DNA from: Verrucomicrobiota bacterium
GTDB taxonomy: Bacteria; Verrucomicrobiota; Verrucomicrobiia; Limisphaerales; UBA1096
Assembly (NCBI GenBank): GCA_003972865.1
Contig: QOAX01000297.1
Location: forward strand, 1 to 7,394
Direction of reading: 5' to 3'
DNA length: 7,394 nt
Part shown: one piece after another, positions 1 to 5,920 of the stretch
Layout: every line of letters starts with the position of its first letter
Numbering within the stretch: the stretch's first letter is position 1
Notes under the pieces: model-generated
What the model was told of the DNA's origin: nothing
Seen by the model: the letters and a program-made list of their open reading frames with translations, nothing else
Database searches by the model: none
Made by a program: the position numbers and the translations under genes

Positions 1-1
1 C

Positions 2-52
2 GGCGTCTCCCGCGACTACATCCGCTACCGGCTAAAGGACGGGGCCAAATAA
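2..52 (+). CDS. C-terminal tail of a probable Fis-type helix-turn-helix regulator (partial)
   Basis: Only the last 16 codons are present, ending in TAA at 50-52; the rest lies left of the window. The residues read GVSRDYIRYRLKDGAK. The pattern G-[VI]-S-R-x-x-[IL]-R-Y-R-[LI] resembles the final recognition helix of Fis-type DNA-binding domains that close many sigma-54-dependent response regulators and related activators. The stop lies 12 bases before the stop of the oppositely oriented riboflavin synthase gene, so the two genes converge. With so few residues the family call is tentative; that this is a real coding end is more likely than the exact class. Confidence 0.45.
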   Translation, partial: GVSRDYIRYRLKDGAK

Positions 53-64
53 ACGGCGGAACAG

Positions 65-664
65 CTACCGCCTAAACTGCCGCTGTGCGTATTTGCCCAG
101 GAGGTCGGTTTCGAGGTTTACCGGGTCGCCGGCTTTGCGGGTGCGCAGGTTGGTCACTTGGCGCGTGTGCGGGATGATCCACACGGCAAAACCGCGCTTG
201 CGCAGCTTGGCCACGGTGAGGCTGATGCCGTCGATCGCCACCGAGCCTTTCGGCACGAAGCCGCTCATCAGCGACGCCGATGCATCGACGTCGAGCAGCC
301 AGTCGTTGCCCTGTTTTTCCCACTTGCGAACCTTGCCGACCGCATCGACGTGGCCGGTGACGAAGTGGCCGCCCATCCGCTGGCCAAGCATCAGCGCGCG
401 CTCGAGGTTGACCGCCGAGCCGCGGCGGAGCGAGTTGAGGTTGGTCACGTCCCATGTCTCGCGCAGAAGGTCGAATTGAAACCCGCGCGACTTGCCGCGC
501 TTCGTCACCTTGGTGGCGGTGAGGCAGCAGCCGTTCACGGCGATGCTGTCGCCGGTGTTCGTGCCGCCGAGGCAAACGTCCGCCGAGACCGTCAGCGTCA
601 CGGCGTCGGTGTCGTGTTCGATGGCTTGGATCCTGCCTGTTTCCTCGACGAGTCCGGTGAACAT
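65..664 (-). CDS. ribE: Riboflavin synthase, alpha subunit
   Basis: This enzyme dismutates two 6,7-dimethyl-8-ribityllumazine molecules into riboflavin and a pyrimidinedione in the cytoplasm; it is the last step of riboflavin synthesis. The 199-residue protein starts with the family hallmark MFTGLVEETG and has two repeated lumazine-binding barrels: residues 1 to about 95 with NGCCLTAT (44-51), and about 96 to 190 with GHFVTGHVD (99-107) and DGISLTV (145-151). It ends with the usual VNLETDLLGKY. Length is normal for the family (about 200-215). The open frame extends upstream into ribD, but the ATG at 664 gives the canonical N-terminus and follows the ribD stop by two bases, implying translational coupling. 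The partner ribH and ribBA genes are not in this window. In many species this gene is also called ribC or ribE. It is the last gene of the minus-strand cluster. Confidence 0.97.
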   Translation of the reverse strand: MFTGLVEETGRIQAIEHDTDAVTLTVSADVCLGGTNTGDSIAVNGCCLTATKVTKRGKSRGFQFDLLRETWDVTNLNSLRRGSAVNLERALMLGQRMGGHFVTGHVDAVGKVRKWEKQGNDWLLDVDASASLMSGFVPKGSVAIDGISLTVAKLRKRGFAVWIIPHTRQVTNLRTRKAGDPVNLETDLLGKYAQRQFRR

Positions 665-666
665 TT

Positions 667-1794
667 TCAGGGCTGCGCGTCGGCGACGCGGGCGGTGAGC
701 ATCAGGTCGGGGCCAAGATTTCGCCAGCGGATTTTTTCGAGCCGCAGCCCCTTGGCCAAAGGCAGCCCGTCGCCGGCAACCGCCGTCCGGGCGGCGCGTC
801 CGCCGAGAATTTTTGGCGCGTAAAAAAACGCCACCCGCTTGGCCAAGCCGGCCTCGATGAACGCGGCGTTGGTTTCGCCGCCACCCTCGACGAGCAGGTG
901 CGTGCACCCCTCCCGCCCCAGTTTGCGGAGCAGCGACTTGAGGCTGAACCCCCGCTTGACCAAGGGACAGGTGATCACGCGGCAACGCTGCTTGAGCTGG
1001 GCCAAGCGCCTGGCCGGCGCATCGCGCGAGACGACAACGGTCGTCTGTCCGGCAAGCTCATCGCTCAGCACCCGCGAGCCAAGCGGCGTACGGGCACGCG
1101 GATCGAGAATGATGCGCCGCAGCGGCAGCCCCTGCCGCTCGGCCTTGGGCCGGCGGATGTCGCGCAGCGTGAGCGCCGGGTTGTCGGCAAGGATCGTGTT
1201 CACGCCGACGAGAATGGCGTCGGCCTCGTGTCGAAGTTTCATACCCTCGCGCCGCGCCTCCAGGCCGGTGATCCATTTCGACTCGCCGCCGGCGGTGGCG
1301 ATTTTGCCGTCGAGCGTCATCGCCGCCTTCACCGTCACGAACGGCAGCCCGGCGGTGATCCAGTGGTTAAACGCAAAATTGATCTCAGCCGCTTCATCGG
1401 CGAGCACGCCACGCTCGACGGCGACGCCCCTGCGCCTGAGCCACCGGAAGGCGCGGCCGGCGTGGGCGGGATTCGGGTCGGTCGCGGCGACGACCACCCT
1501 CGAGATGCCGGCCTTGATGATGGCGTGTGTGCAGGGCGGCGTGCGGCCGCTGGTCGAGCACGGCTCGAGCGTGACGTAAAGCGCGGCCCCCTTCGTCCGG
1601 TTGCCCCTGCGCTTGGCGTCGGAGATGGCCTCGACCTCGGCATGCGGCAAACCGGCCCGGCGATGCCAGCCGCGCCCGATGATTTTTCCGCCCTTGGCCA
1701 TCACAGCGCCGACGAGCGGGTTGGACGAAGTCTCGCCCTTGGCCCGCTTGGCCAAGCGCAACGCCTCCCGCATCAGTTGTTCATCGCTTGGCAT
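667..1794 (-). CDS. ribD: Bifunctional riboflavin biosynthesis deaminase/reductase RibD
   Basis: A cytosolic two-domain enzyme of the early riboflavin pathway. It deaminates 2,5-diamino-6-ribosylamino-pyrimidinone 5'-phosphate and then reduces the ribosyl side chain with NADPH. The N-terminal deaminase (about 1-145) shows the zinc site HAEVEA (His51, catalytic Glu53) and PCSTSGRTPPCTH (Cys79, Cys88), plus NPLVGAV at 25-31. The C-terminal reductase (about 152-373) starts with VKAAMTLDGKIAT (155-167) and contains KWITG, VGVNTILADNPALTLR and LVEGGGETNAAF (301-312). The length of 375 residues is typical and both domains look intact. The ATG at 1794 lies 36 bases after the pdxH stop; I see no strong Shine-Dalgarno. 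The stop lies two bases before riboflavin synthase, so the two are probably co-translated. Several CTTGGCCAAG-type palindromes lie inside the gene. A long open frame on the opposite strand is a shadow. Confidence 0.97.
   Translation of the reverse strand: MPSDEQLMREALRLAKRAKGETSSNPLVGAVMAKGGKIIGRGWHRRAGLPHAEVEAISDAKRRGNRTKGAALYVTLEPCSTSGRTPPCTHAIIKAGISRVVVAATDPNPAHAGRAFRWLRRRGVAVERGVLADEAAEINFAFNHWITAGLPFVTVKAAMTLDGKIATAGGESKWITGLEARREGMKLRHEADAILVGVNTILADNPALTLRDIRRPKAERQGLPLRRIILDPRARTPLGSRVLSDELAGQTTVVVSRDAPARRLAQLKQRCRVITCPLVKRGFSLKSLLRKLGREGCTHLLVEGGGETNAAFIEAGLAKRVAFFYAPKILGGRAARTAVAGDGLPLAKGLRLEKIRWRNLGPDLMLTARVADAQP
838..847. repeat. Exact copy of the iterated palindrome CTTGGCCAAG (in ribD)
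   Basis: A perfect 10-bp palindrome encoding Leu-Ala-Lys (TTG GCC AAG) at RibD residues 317-319. It is one of four exact copies in the window; nine further sites differ by one base. TTG is not the usual leucine codon in these GC-rich genes. Confidence 0.7.
1747..1756. repeat. Exact copy of the iterated palindrome CTTGGCCAAG (near the ribD start)
   Basis: A second exact copy, read as TTG GCC AAG (Leu-Ala-Lys) at RibD residues 14-16. A partial match, CTTGGCC, lies nine bases to its left at 1738-1744. Confidence 0.7.
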
Positions 1795-1830
1795 TTTGGG
1801 GCCATCGCAGACGGATCGGTTGGGGGCGGA

Positions 1831-2463
1831 TCAGGGATAGAGGATCAACCTTTCCCAGCCGTCGCCGGCCTTTTGGTAGAGCAGCCGCTCGTGCAGGCGG
1901 TCGTCGCCGTGAAGCCAAAACTCAACTTCATCCGGGTTGAGCCACCAGCCGGACCAATGCGGCGGACGGGGCACTTCGCTGCCTTCGGGATGCTTGGCCT
2001 GCAACTCCGCTAGGCGTTGCTGCAACTCGGCGCGGGAAGCCATCGACGCCGATTGCAGCGACGCCCAGGCGCCAACCCGGCTGCCGTGATCGCGGCTGGC
2101 GAAGTAGGCGTCCGCCTCGGCGTCGCTGACCGGTGTGACGGTGCCGCTGACGCGGATTTGTCGCCGCAGGTTTTTCCAGTGAAAGCACATTGAGGCTTGG
2201 GGATTCTCTTCCAACTCCGCGGCCTTGCGGCTGTTCAGGTTGGTATAAAACGCGAAACCGCCTTCGCTGGCGCCCTTGAGCAGCAGCATCCGCACACTGG
2301 GCTTGCCGCTGGCGTCAGCCGTTGCCAGGGCAAACGCCGAAGGATCGTTCTGCTCGGATCGCCCAGCCTCTGTATACCATGAGTTGAACAGTGGCAACGG
2401 CTCTGCCTCGTCGCCGAAAACAGCACTTAAGCCAAGCGGGTTGGATTCTTCGAGGGGTGTCAC
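1831..2463 (-). CDS. pdxH: Pyridoxamine/pyridoxine 5'-phosphate oxidase
   Basis: An FMN-dependent oxidase that converts pyridoxamine or pyridoxine 5'-phosphate to pyridoxal 5'-phosphate, working as a cytosolic dimer. Counting from the GTG start, the 210-residue protein shows the FMN-binding core RMLLLKG (58-64) and FYTNLNSRKA (72-81), then GSRVGAWASLQS (127-138), and the family signature EFWLHGDDRLHER at 181-193. It ends in WERLILYP, matching the usual C-terminus. E. coli PdxH is slightly longer, about 218 residues. I chose the GTG at 2463-2461 because it overlaps the TGA of the upstream gene (GTGA at 2463-2460), a standard coupling arrangement. An ATG at 2496 in the same frame would add 11 residues, but its only purine-rich stretch abuts the start codon. 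Its FMN cofactor derives from riboflavin, whose synthesis genes follow directly. Confidence 0.95.
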   Translation of the reverse strand: MTPLEESNPLGLSAVFGDEAEPLPLFNSWYTEAGRSEQNDPSAFALATADASGKPSVRMLLLKGASEGGFAFYTNLNSRKAAELEENPQASMCFHWKNLRRQIRVSGTVTPVSDAEADAYFASRDHGSRVGAWASLQSASMASRAELQQRLAELQAKHPEGSEVPRPPHWSGWWLNPDEVEFWLHGDDRLHERLLYQKAGDGWERLILYP

Positions 2464-3551
2464 GGTTTCTCGATCGCTTTGCCGGCGGCTTTCCATCCCT
2501 TGAAACCGGGGGCGAGGTCGACGAGATACTTGAAGCCCATCCCGCTCATCTTTTTGCAGGCACGCGCGCTGCGGACGCCCCCGGCGCAATAGACGAGGTA
2601 GAATTTATCCTTGTCGAGCTTGGCCGCCTCGTCGGCGAAGTTGGGCGAGAACCAGTCGATCCACTGGGTGCCGGGGAGATGGCCGGCTTGGTACTCGGGC
2701 GTGGTGCGGACGTCGAGCAGCGTGAGTTTGTCGGCCTTCCACATTTTCTCGAACAGCGCAACACCAATCCGGAACGGCTCGCCCGGTTCGACGCCGTACT
2801 TGGCTGCGATGACGGCGGCGCCTGGTTTGGCATCAGCACCGAGACACCAGGCGATGGCGTTGGTGACGAGCTTGTGAAAATCCGGGTTGGCGAAATCGTC
2901 GGCGTGGCCAAGCGAGGTGTAAAACGTGCGGTTGCCCTTGTAGCTGTGCGTCCACGCCACCGGCTCGGCGGGGTGGCCCTCGACCGCGCCGGTGAGCAGC
3001 GGCTTGGCCGCCTTGGCCAACGGATTGTTTTTGTAAAGCGAACCTCCCATTTTGAATTCGCTCGCGACGCCTCTGAGAATCGGGTGCCCCTTGGCCGCTG
3101 GCACAACGGAGGCGTTGCCGGACAGATTATTTTTGTGGTGGCCCTGGTAGTTGCCGCCGAGGACGAGCTTGTCGAATTCGAGCCAGTTTTGAATCGCATG
3201 ACTGGCAGTGCGCAGGCCGATGACCGGTTTGCCGGACTCGACGAACCGCTTCACTTGGCCAAGCTGCCCGGCGGGGAGCTGCATGCGGCGTGCGAAGACG
3301 ATCACGAGGTCCGCTTGGCCAAGCGCGTCGAGACTCGGGAAGCGGTGTTTCTCCTTGCGCACGATCACGGTGCAACGGTAGCCGTGCTGCTGCTCCAGCT
3401 GTTTGGCAAACCTGGGCAGCGTGGTCGACGAGTCGTACAGCGACTCGCCGCTGAGCAGGACGACGTGCGGCTTGGTTTCCGCGGCATGGAGATTGGCCAA
3501 GCCCAACGAGAGCCAGGCGGCGGCAACGGCAAAACGAGTCAATGAGTTCAT
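2460..3551 (-). CDS. Secreted ThuA-like domain protein fused to a C-terminal rhodanese domain
   Basis: The 363-residue protein begins with a likely signal peptide (MNSLTRFAVAAAWLSLGLANLHA, about residues 1-23, with a small-residue cleavage site before AETKP), so it is probably exported. Residues about 27-238 form a ThuA-like fold, related to class I glutamine amidotransferases. Family-like elements are HVVLLSGESLYDS, GLRTASHAIQNW, GGNYQGHH, and VAWTHSYKGNRTFYTSLGHADDF before the AWCLG end. Residues about 266-363 are a rhodanese domain with LLDVRTTPEYQAGHLPG and the active loop CAGGVRSA; the catalytic-type cysteine is residue 322. Many ThuA-like proteins are encoded in planctomycete and verrucomicrobial genomes, where their substrates are mostly unknown. 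I prefer the ATG at 3551 over a TTG seven codons upstream because it gives a compact signal peptide. It is first in the minus-strand cluster and overlaps pdxH by four bases. The substrate cannot be inferred. Confidence 0.88.
   Translation of the reverse strand: MNSLTRFAVAAAWLSLGLANLHAAETKPHVVLLSGESLYDSSTTLPRFAKQLEQQHGYRCTVIVRKEKHRFPSLDALGQADLVIVFARRMQLPAGQLGQVKRFVESGKPVIGLRTASHAIQNWLEFDKLVLGGNYQGHHKNNLSGNASVVPAAKGHPILRGVASEFKMGGSLYKNNPLAKAAKPLLTGAVEGHPAEPVAWTHSYKGNRTFYTSLGHADDFANPDFHKLVTNAIAWCLGADAKPGAAVIAAKYGVEPGEPFRIGVALFEKMWKADKLTLLDVRTTPEYQAGHLPGTQWIDWFSPNFADEAAKLDKDKFYLVYCAGGVRSARACKKMSGMGFKYLVDLAPGFKGWKAAGKAIEKP
3254..3263. repeat. Exact copy of the iterated palindrome CTTGGCCAAG (ThuA domain)
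   Basis: A third exact copy. Here the reading phase differs: CTT GGC CAA encodes Leu-Gly-Gln in the ThuA-like domain, so the repeat is not explained by one recurring tripeptide. Confidence 0.7.
3314..3323. repeat. Exact copy of the iterated palindrome CTTGGCCAAG (ThuA domain)
   Basis: A fourth exact copy, again in the CTT GGC CAA (Leu-Gly-Gln) phase, 60 bases from the third copy. Confidence 0.7.
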
Positions 3552-3674
3552 GAGGCAAATTGTGAATCCCAAAAAACGGGGTGGTCAAGATTCCCGATGA
3601 CGACCAAGCTGTCCAGTCAGCATTTCCCAGCCGGTGTTCGTAAGTTGCAAAAAAACTCATGCAGCGCTATTGAC

Positions 3675-3690
3675 ACACTACATGTTGTGT
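3675..3690. promoter_or_regulatory. NrdR box (operator) upstream of nrdR
   Basis: The 16 bases ACACTACATGTTGTGT match the published NrdR-box consensus ACACWATATATWGTGT at 14 of 16 positions and form an almost perfect inverted repeat, with only the T/T pair at positions 5 and 12 breaking symmetry. The site lies 43 bases before the nrdR ATG and overlaps the last base of a TTGACA hexamer. That position fits repression of nrdR by its own product. Its place between divergent genes means an effect on the ThuA-side promoter is also possible. Confidence 0.75.
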
Positions 3691-3707
3691 ACTCTCCTTC
3701 GGCGGCC

Positions 3708-3721
3708 ACACTCGATTGTGT
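3708..3721. promoter_or_regulatory. Possible second, degenerate NrdR half-box pair
   Basis: ACACTCGATTGTGT has the same ACAC/GTGT arms as the first box, but the centre is six bases rather than eight. Its centre lies 32 bp from the centre of the upstream box, close to three helical turns; NrdR boxes in other bacteria commonly occur as tandem pairs with about that spacing. The shortened centre makes binding uncertain, so this is a candidate only. Confidence 0.4.
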
Positions 3722-3733
3722 TGGCTTGGGATT

Positions 3734-4219
3734 ATGCGTTGCCCGAAGTGCGGTTGTGTTGAAGACAAGGTGGTCGATTCCCGCTCGTCCAAGGATGGAC
3801 TGGCTATTCGCCGCCGCCGCCAATGTCTCAAGTGCAGCCAGCGTTACACCACCTACGAGGAGATCGAACGCGGCAACCTAATGGTGATCAAGGACGGAGG
3901 CGCCCGCGAACGATTCTCGCGCGACAAGCTGGAGGCCGGCATCAAAGTCGCCTGCCAAAAACGCCCGGTCAGCGCCGATGCCATCGAGCAGATGATTCGT
4001 GAAGTCGTGAACGAATTGTATGATGAATTTGACGGCGAAGTGCCCTCGAAGGCGATCGGTGGCAAAGTGATGTCGAAGCTCAAGAAACTGGACGGCGTCG
4101 CCTACGTCCGGTTCGCCAGCGTGTATTGGCGTTTCGATGACGCAGCCGAGTTTCTGGAGGCGGTCCAGAAATTCGGAACACGGGATGATACAGCTACGAT
4201 CCAACTACCTGGTTTTTAG
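3734..4219 (+). CDS. nrdR: Transcriptional repressor NrdR of ribonucleotide reductase genes
   Basis: NrdR is a zinc-finger, ATP-cone repressor that senses ATP and dATP and represses ribonucleotide reductase operons. The 161-residue protein shows the diagnostic N-terminus MRCPKCGC with zinc ligands Cys3, Cys6, Cys31 and Cys34, and the motif VVDSRSSKDGLAIRRRRQCLKC. The ATP-cone follows from about residue 48 (MVIKDGGARERFSRDKLEAGI) and ends with VAYVRFASVYWRF around 125-138. The ATG at 3734 gives the canonical start; the frame could extend six codons to a TTG at 3716, but that would add residues before MRCPKC and overlap the second box-like repeat. The protein is slightly longer than E. coli NrdR (149 residues). 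It is first in a plus-strand cluster and overlaps the next gene. No ribonucleotide reductase gene is in the window. Autoregulation is likely from the upstream box. Confidence 0.97.
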   Translation: MRCPKCGCVEDKVVDSRSSKDGLAIRRRRQCLKCSQRYTTYEEIERGNLMVIKDGGARERFSRDKLEAGIKVACQKRPVSADAIEQMIREVVNELYDEFDGEVPSKAIGGKVMSKLKKLDGVAYVRFASVYWRFDDAAEFLEAVQKFGTRDDTATIQLPGF

Positions 4220-4742
4220 GATGTCATCCGGGGAACTGCTCCCCTGCTCGGCGGAAGCCATCACCGAGGAGTTGCTGGGAGATGCCATCAACCTCATCGA
4301 GCCCCAAACCATCCAGGAGGCACTCAAGGCGGTCGTGCACTACTTCCGCGAGGAACACGAGCACTCCAGCGTGTCGGTCGATCAATTCTCCAGCGCGCTG
4401 GGCAAGGTGCTTCAAGGGTTCGGGTTTGATGTGGTGTTCGACGAGGATCCGAGGGTGCATCTTCACATCGAGAAAACCGACCTGAGCAAACTGGCCACCG
4501 AGACCACCGGACAGGGCTTCGAGCTGTTTTTCTTTCAGCAACTTCGCAAGGAGGTGCGGGCCAACCTCCGCCGCTCGCCCAACATCATCCAATTCAACGG
4601 GCTCAGGGATTGTGTCAAGCAGATCGTCGGCGCGGAGCGTTGGTGCAGTCGTTGCCGCCGGATGCACGGGCAAATCGTCTCCTACCTCCGTACCTGCCTC
4701 GATCAGGATTCGCGCAGGGACTGCTCGCTGCTCATCAAGTAG
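4185..4742 (+). CDS. Uncharacterised protein downstream of nrdR, with an ATP-cone-like N-terminus and a Cys/His-rich C-terminus
   Basis: I do not recognise this 185-residue family. The N-terminal part (about 5-82) reads like strand-turn-helix followed by long helices: NYLVFRMSSGELLPCSAEAI, then QEALKAVVHYFREE, then SSVSVDQFSSALGKVLQGFGF. By eye this can be lined up with the ATP-cone of the NrdR encoded just upstream. The middle (83-150) is a predicted alpha/beta mix with FELFFFQQLRKEVRANL. The C-terminal part contains WCSRCRRMH (Cys154, Cys157, His161) plus Cys171 and Cys180, suggesting a small metal site. The ATG at 4185 has GGA seven bases upstream and overlaps the nrdR end by 35 bases. An alternative ATG at 4221 starts one base after the nrdR stop but lacks a spaced ribosome-binding site and would delete the first strand. 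Translational coupling to nrdR is likely with either start. No signal peptide or membrane segment is visible. Confidence 0.8.
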   Translation: MIQLRSNYLVFRMSSGELLPCSAEAITEELLGDAINLIEPQTIQEALKAVVHYFREEHEHSSVSVDQFSSALGKVLQGFGFDVVFDEDPRVHLHIEKTDLSKLATETTGQGFELFFFQQLRKEVRANLRRSPNIIQFNGLRDCVKQIVGAERWCSRCRRMHGQIVSYLRTCLDQDSRRDCSLLIK

Positions 4743-4765
4743 GGTGGCCCGTTTTTCAGGTCGAG

Positions 4766-5917
4766 ATGACCATCGAGCAAATCCAGTCAGACGAGGCGTT
4801 GAGGTTGTGCGAGTTCCCGGTGGCGCGGGACACGGTGTACCTCGCCCACGCGGGCGTCTGCCCGTTGCCGGCGCGTGCGCGTGATGCGATGAGCGACTAC
4901 GCCGCGGCGTGCACCGGCGGCGACCAGGAGGATTTCATGCCGCCGAACCTGCTGCGCGACACCCGGCAGCTCGCCGCCGGCCTGCTCGGCGCGGAGTTGC
5001 GCGAAATCGCCCTGGTCGGGCCGACCTCACTTGGCCTGAGCTTCATCGCGCAGGGCCTCGACTGGCGGCCGGGCGATAACATTATCGTGCACGGCGACGA
5101 CTACCCGTCGAACGTCTATCCGTGGATGGCGCTGGCCGAGAAGGGGGTCGAGCTGAAGCGGCTCGAGCCAAGGGAGCCCGGGCGGATCGAGCCGGAGGAC
5201 GTGTTCGCACTGGTTGATTCGTGCACGAGGATGGCGGCGTTGGCCTCGTGCCATTACGTGTCCGGCTACCGGATCGACATCGGCGCGATCGGCCGCGAGC
5301 TGCGGTCGCGCGGCGTCCTGTTTTGTGTCGATGGCATCCAGACGATGGGCGCGTTCCCGACGCCGGTGGAGCATGTCGATTTCCTCGCCGCCGACGCGCA
5401 CAAGTGGATGCTCGGCCCGTGCGCCTCGGGCATCCTGTACGTGAAGCACGAGATGCAGGACCGGCTCAAGCCGGTGGTGCAGGGCTGGCATAATTTGAAT
5501 TGCCCGGACTTCATCGCGCAGGAGACGCTCGACTACAAGCCGGACAGCCGCCGTTACGAGGCCGGCACCGCCAACCTGCTCGGCATCGTCGGCCACCGCG
5601 CCTCGCTGCAAATGCTCGATGCGCTTGGCCTGGACAATATCGCGGCTGATCTCCTGGCTAAGCGGCGGCGGCTCGTGCCGGGGCTCCTGGCCAAGGGCCA
5701 TGAGGTGATGCACGCCGACGTGCAGGAGGCCAACGCCAGCGGCATCGTCACCTTCCACAAACCGGGCGGGGACATGGCGGCGCTCGCGGAGCGGCTTGGC
5801 CAATCGGGCTTCAAGGTGTCACTGCGGGTGATGCGCGACGGCTCGAGGCTCATCCGACTTTCGCCGCACTTTTACAACACTGCCGCCGAGCTGGATCGCC
5901 TGCTCGAGGGCCTTTGA
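4766..5917 (+). CDS. Class V PLP-dependent aminotransferase (cysteine desulfurase-like fold)
   Basis: A cytosolic fold-type I PLP enzyme of 383 residues. Recognisable elements are VYLAHAGVCPLP (24-35) near the N-terminus, VGPTSLGLSFIAQGL (84-98) in the cofactor phosphate region, SCHYVSGYRIDI (161-172), the cofactor aspartate in VDGIQTMGAF (188-197), the Schiff-base lysine in DAHKWMLGP (Lys213), SRRYEAGTAN (261-270), and the closing LSPHFYNTAAELDRLLEGL. SufS-type desulfurases carry a catalytic cysteine in an RxGHHC loop before the final RASFYxYNT segment; here the corresponding stretch is SLRVMRDGSRLIRLSPHFYNT with no cysteine. A SufS-like desulfurase role is therefore unlikely, and a transaminase, epimerase or lyase role is open. 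The ATG at 4766 has AGG five bases upstream and lies 23 bases after the preceding stop. The frame extends upstream but only in shadow of that gene. The substrate is unknown. Confidence 0.9.
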   Translation: MTIEQIQSDEALRLCEFPVARDTVYLAHAGVCPLPARARDAMSDYAAACTGGDQEDFMPPNLLRDTRQLAAGLLGAELREIALVGPTSLGLSFIAQGLDWRPGDNIIVHGDDYPSNVYPWMALAEKGVELKRLEPREPGRIEPEDVFALVDSCTRMAALASCHYVSGYRIDIGAIGRELRSRGVLFCVDGIQTMGAFPTPVEHVDFLAADAHKWMLGPCASGILYVKHEMQDRLKPVVQGWHNLNCPDFIAQETLDYKPDSRRYEAGTANLLGIVGHRASLQMLDALGLDNIAADLLAKRRRLVPGLLAKGHEVMHADVQEANASGIVTFHKPGGDMAALAERLGQSGFKVSLRVMRDGSRLIRLSPHFYNTAAELDRLLEGL

Positions 5918-5920
5918 TCA
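5915..5920. other. TGATCA palindrome holding the stop codons of two convergent genes
   Basis: The aminotransferase TGA (5915-5917, plus) and the MFS transporter TGA (5920-5918, minus) abut without any intervening base and form the palindrome TGATCA. There is therefore no intergenic room for a conventional terminator between these convergent genes; transcripts from each side must run into the other gene or terminate inside it. Confidence 0.9.

Larger units (their letters stand above)
3552..3733. promoter_or_regulatory. Divergent intergenic region between the ThuA-like gene and nrdR
   Basis: This 182-base spacer separates the minus-strand ThuA-rhodanese/pdxH/rib cluster from the plus-strand nrdR cluster, so it should hold promoters for both. 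It is visibly more AT-rich than the flanking genes, with A/T runs at 3571-3576 and 3651-3656. Facing nrdR there is a perfect TTGACA at 3670-3675, but no convincing -10 hexamer 16-18 bases downstream. NrdR-box-like palindromes lie at 3675-3690 and 3708-3721. No FMN riboswitch (RFN element) is recognisable on the minus-strand side, although the cluster contains riboflavin genes. Short open frames across it look random. Confidence 0.6.

Noticed and set aside
898..2013. A 371-codon plus-strand open frame opposite ribD and part of pdxH
   Set aside because: It is rich in Arg, Ala, Gly and Pro with no recognisable motif, and it is antisense to two unmistakable enzymes; long antisense frames are expected in GC-rich genes.
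2494..2496. ATG as an alternative pdxH start
   Set aside because: The purine stretch sits directly against the codon, and the GTG at 2463 makes a standard GTGA overlap with the upstream stop; kept only as an alternative.
3003..3021. A tandem direct repeat (two CTTGGCC units close together)
   Set aside because: It is better explained as two members of the window-wide palindrome family than as a separate local repeat.
2391..3545. A 384-codon plus-strand open frame opposite the ThuA-rhodanese gene
   Set aside because: The minus-strand product shows clear domain motifs and a signal peptide, while this translation shows none; it is a GC-driven shadow.
3559..3588. Possible minus-strand promoter (TTGACC and CACAAT, 18-base spacer) for the ThuA-like gene
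   Set aside because: The -10 matches the consensus at only four of six positions and would leave almost no leader before the ATG; too weak to annotate.
3552..3733. FMN riboswitch or another structured leader ahead of the riboflavin-containing cluster
   Set aside because: I could not find the conserved RFN helices, and the first gene of the cluster is not a riboflavin gene.
5027..5803. A 258-codon minus-strand open frame inside the aminotransferase gene
   Set aside because: It is Arg/His-rich, has no motif, and is fully antisense to a conserved PLP enzyme.
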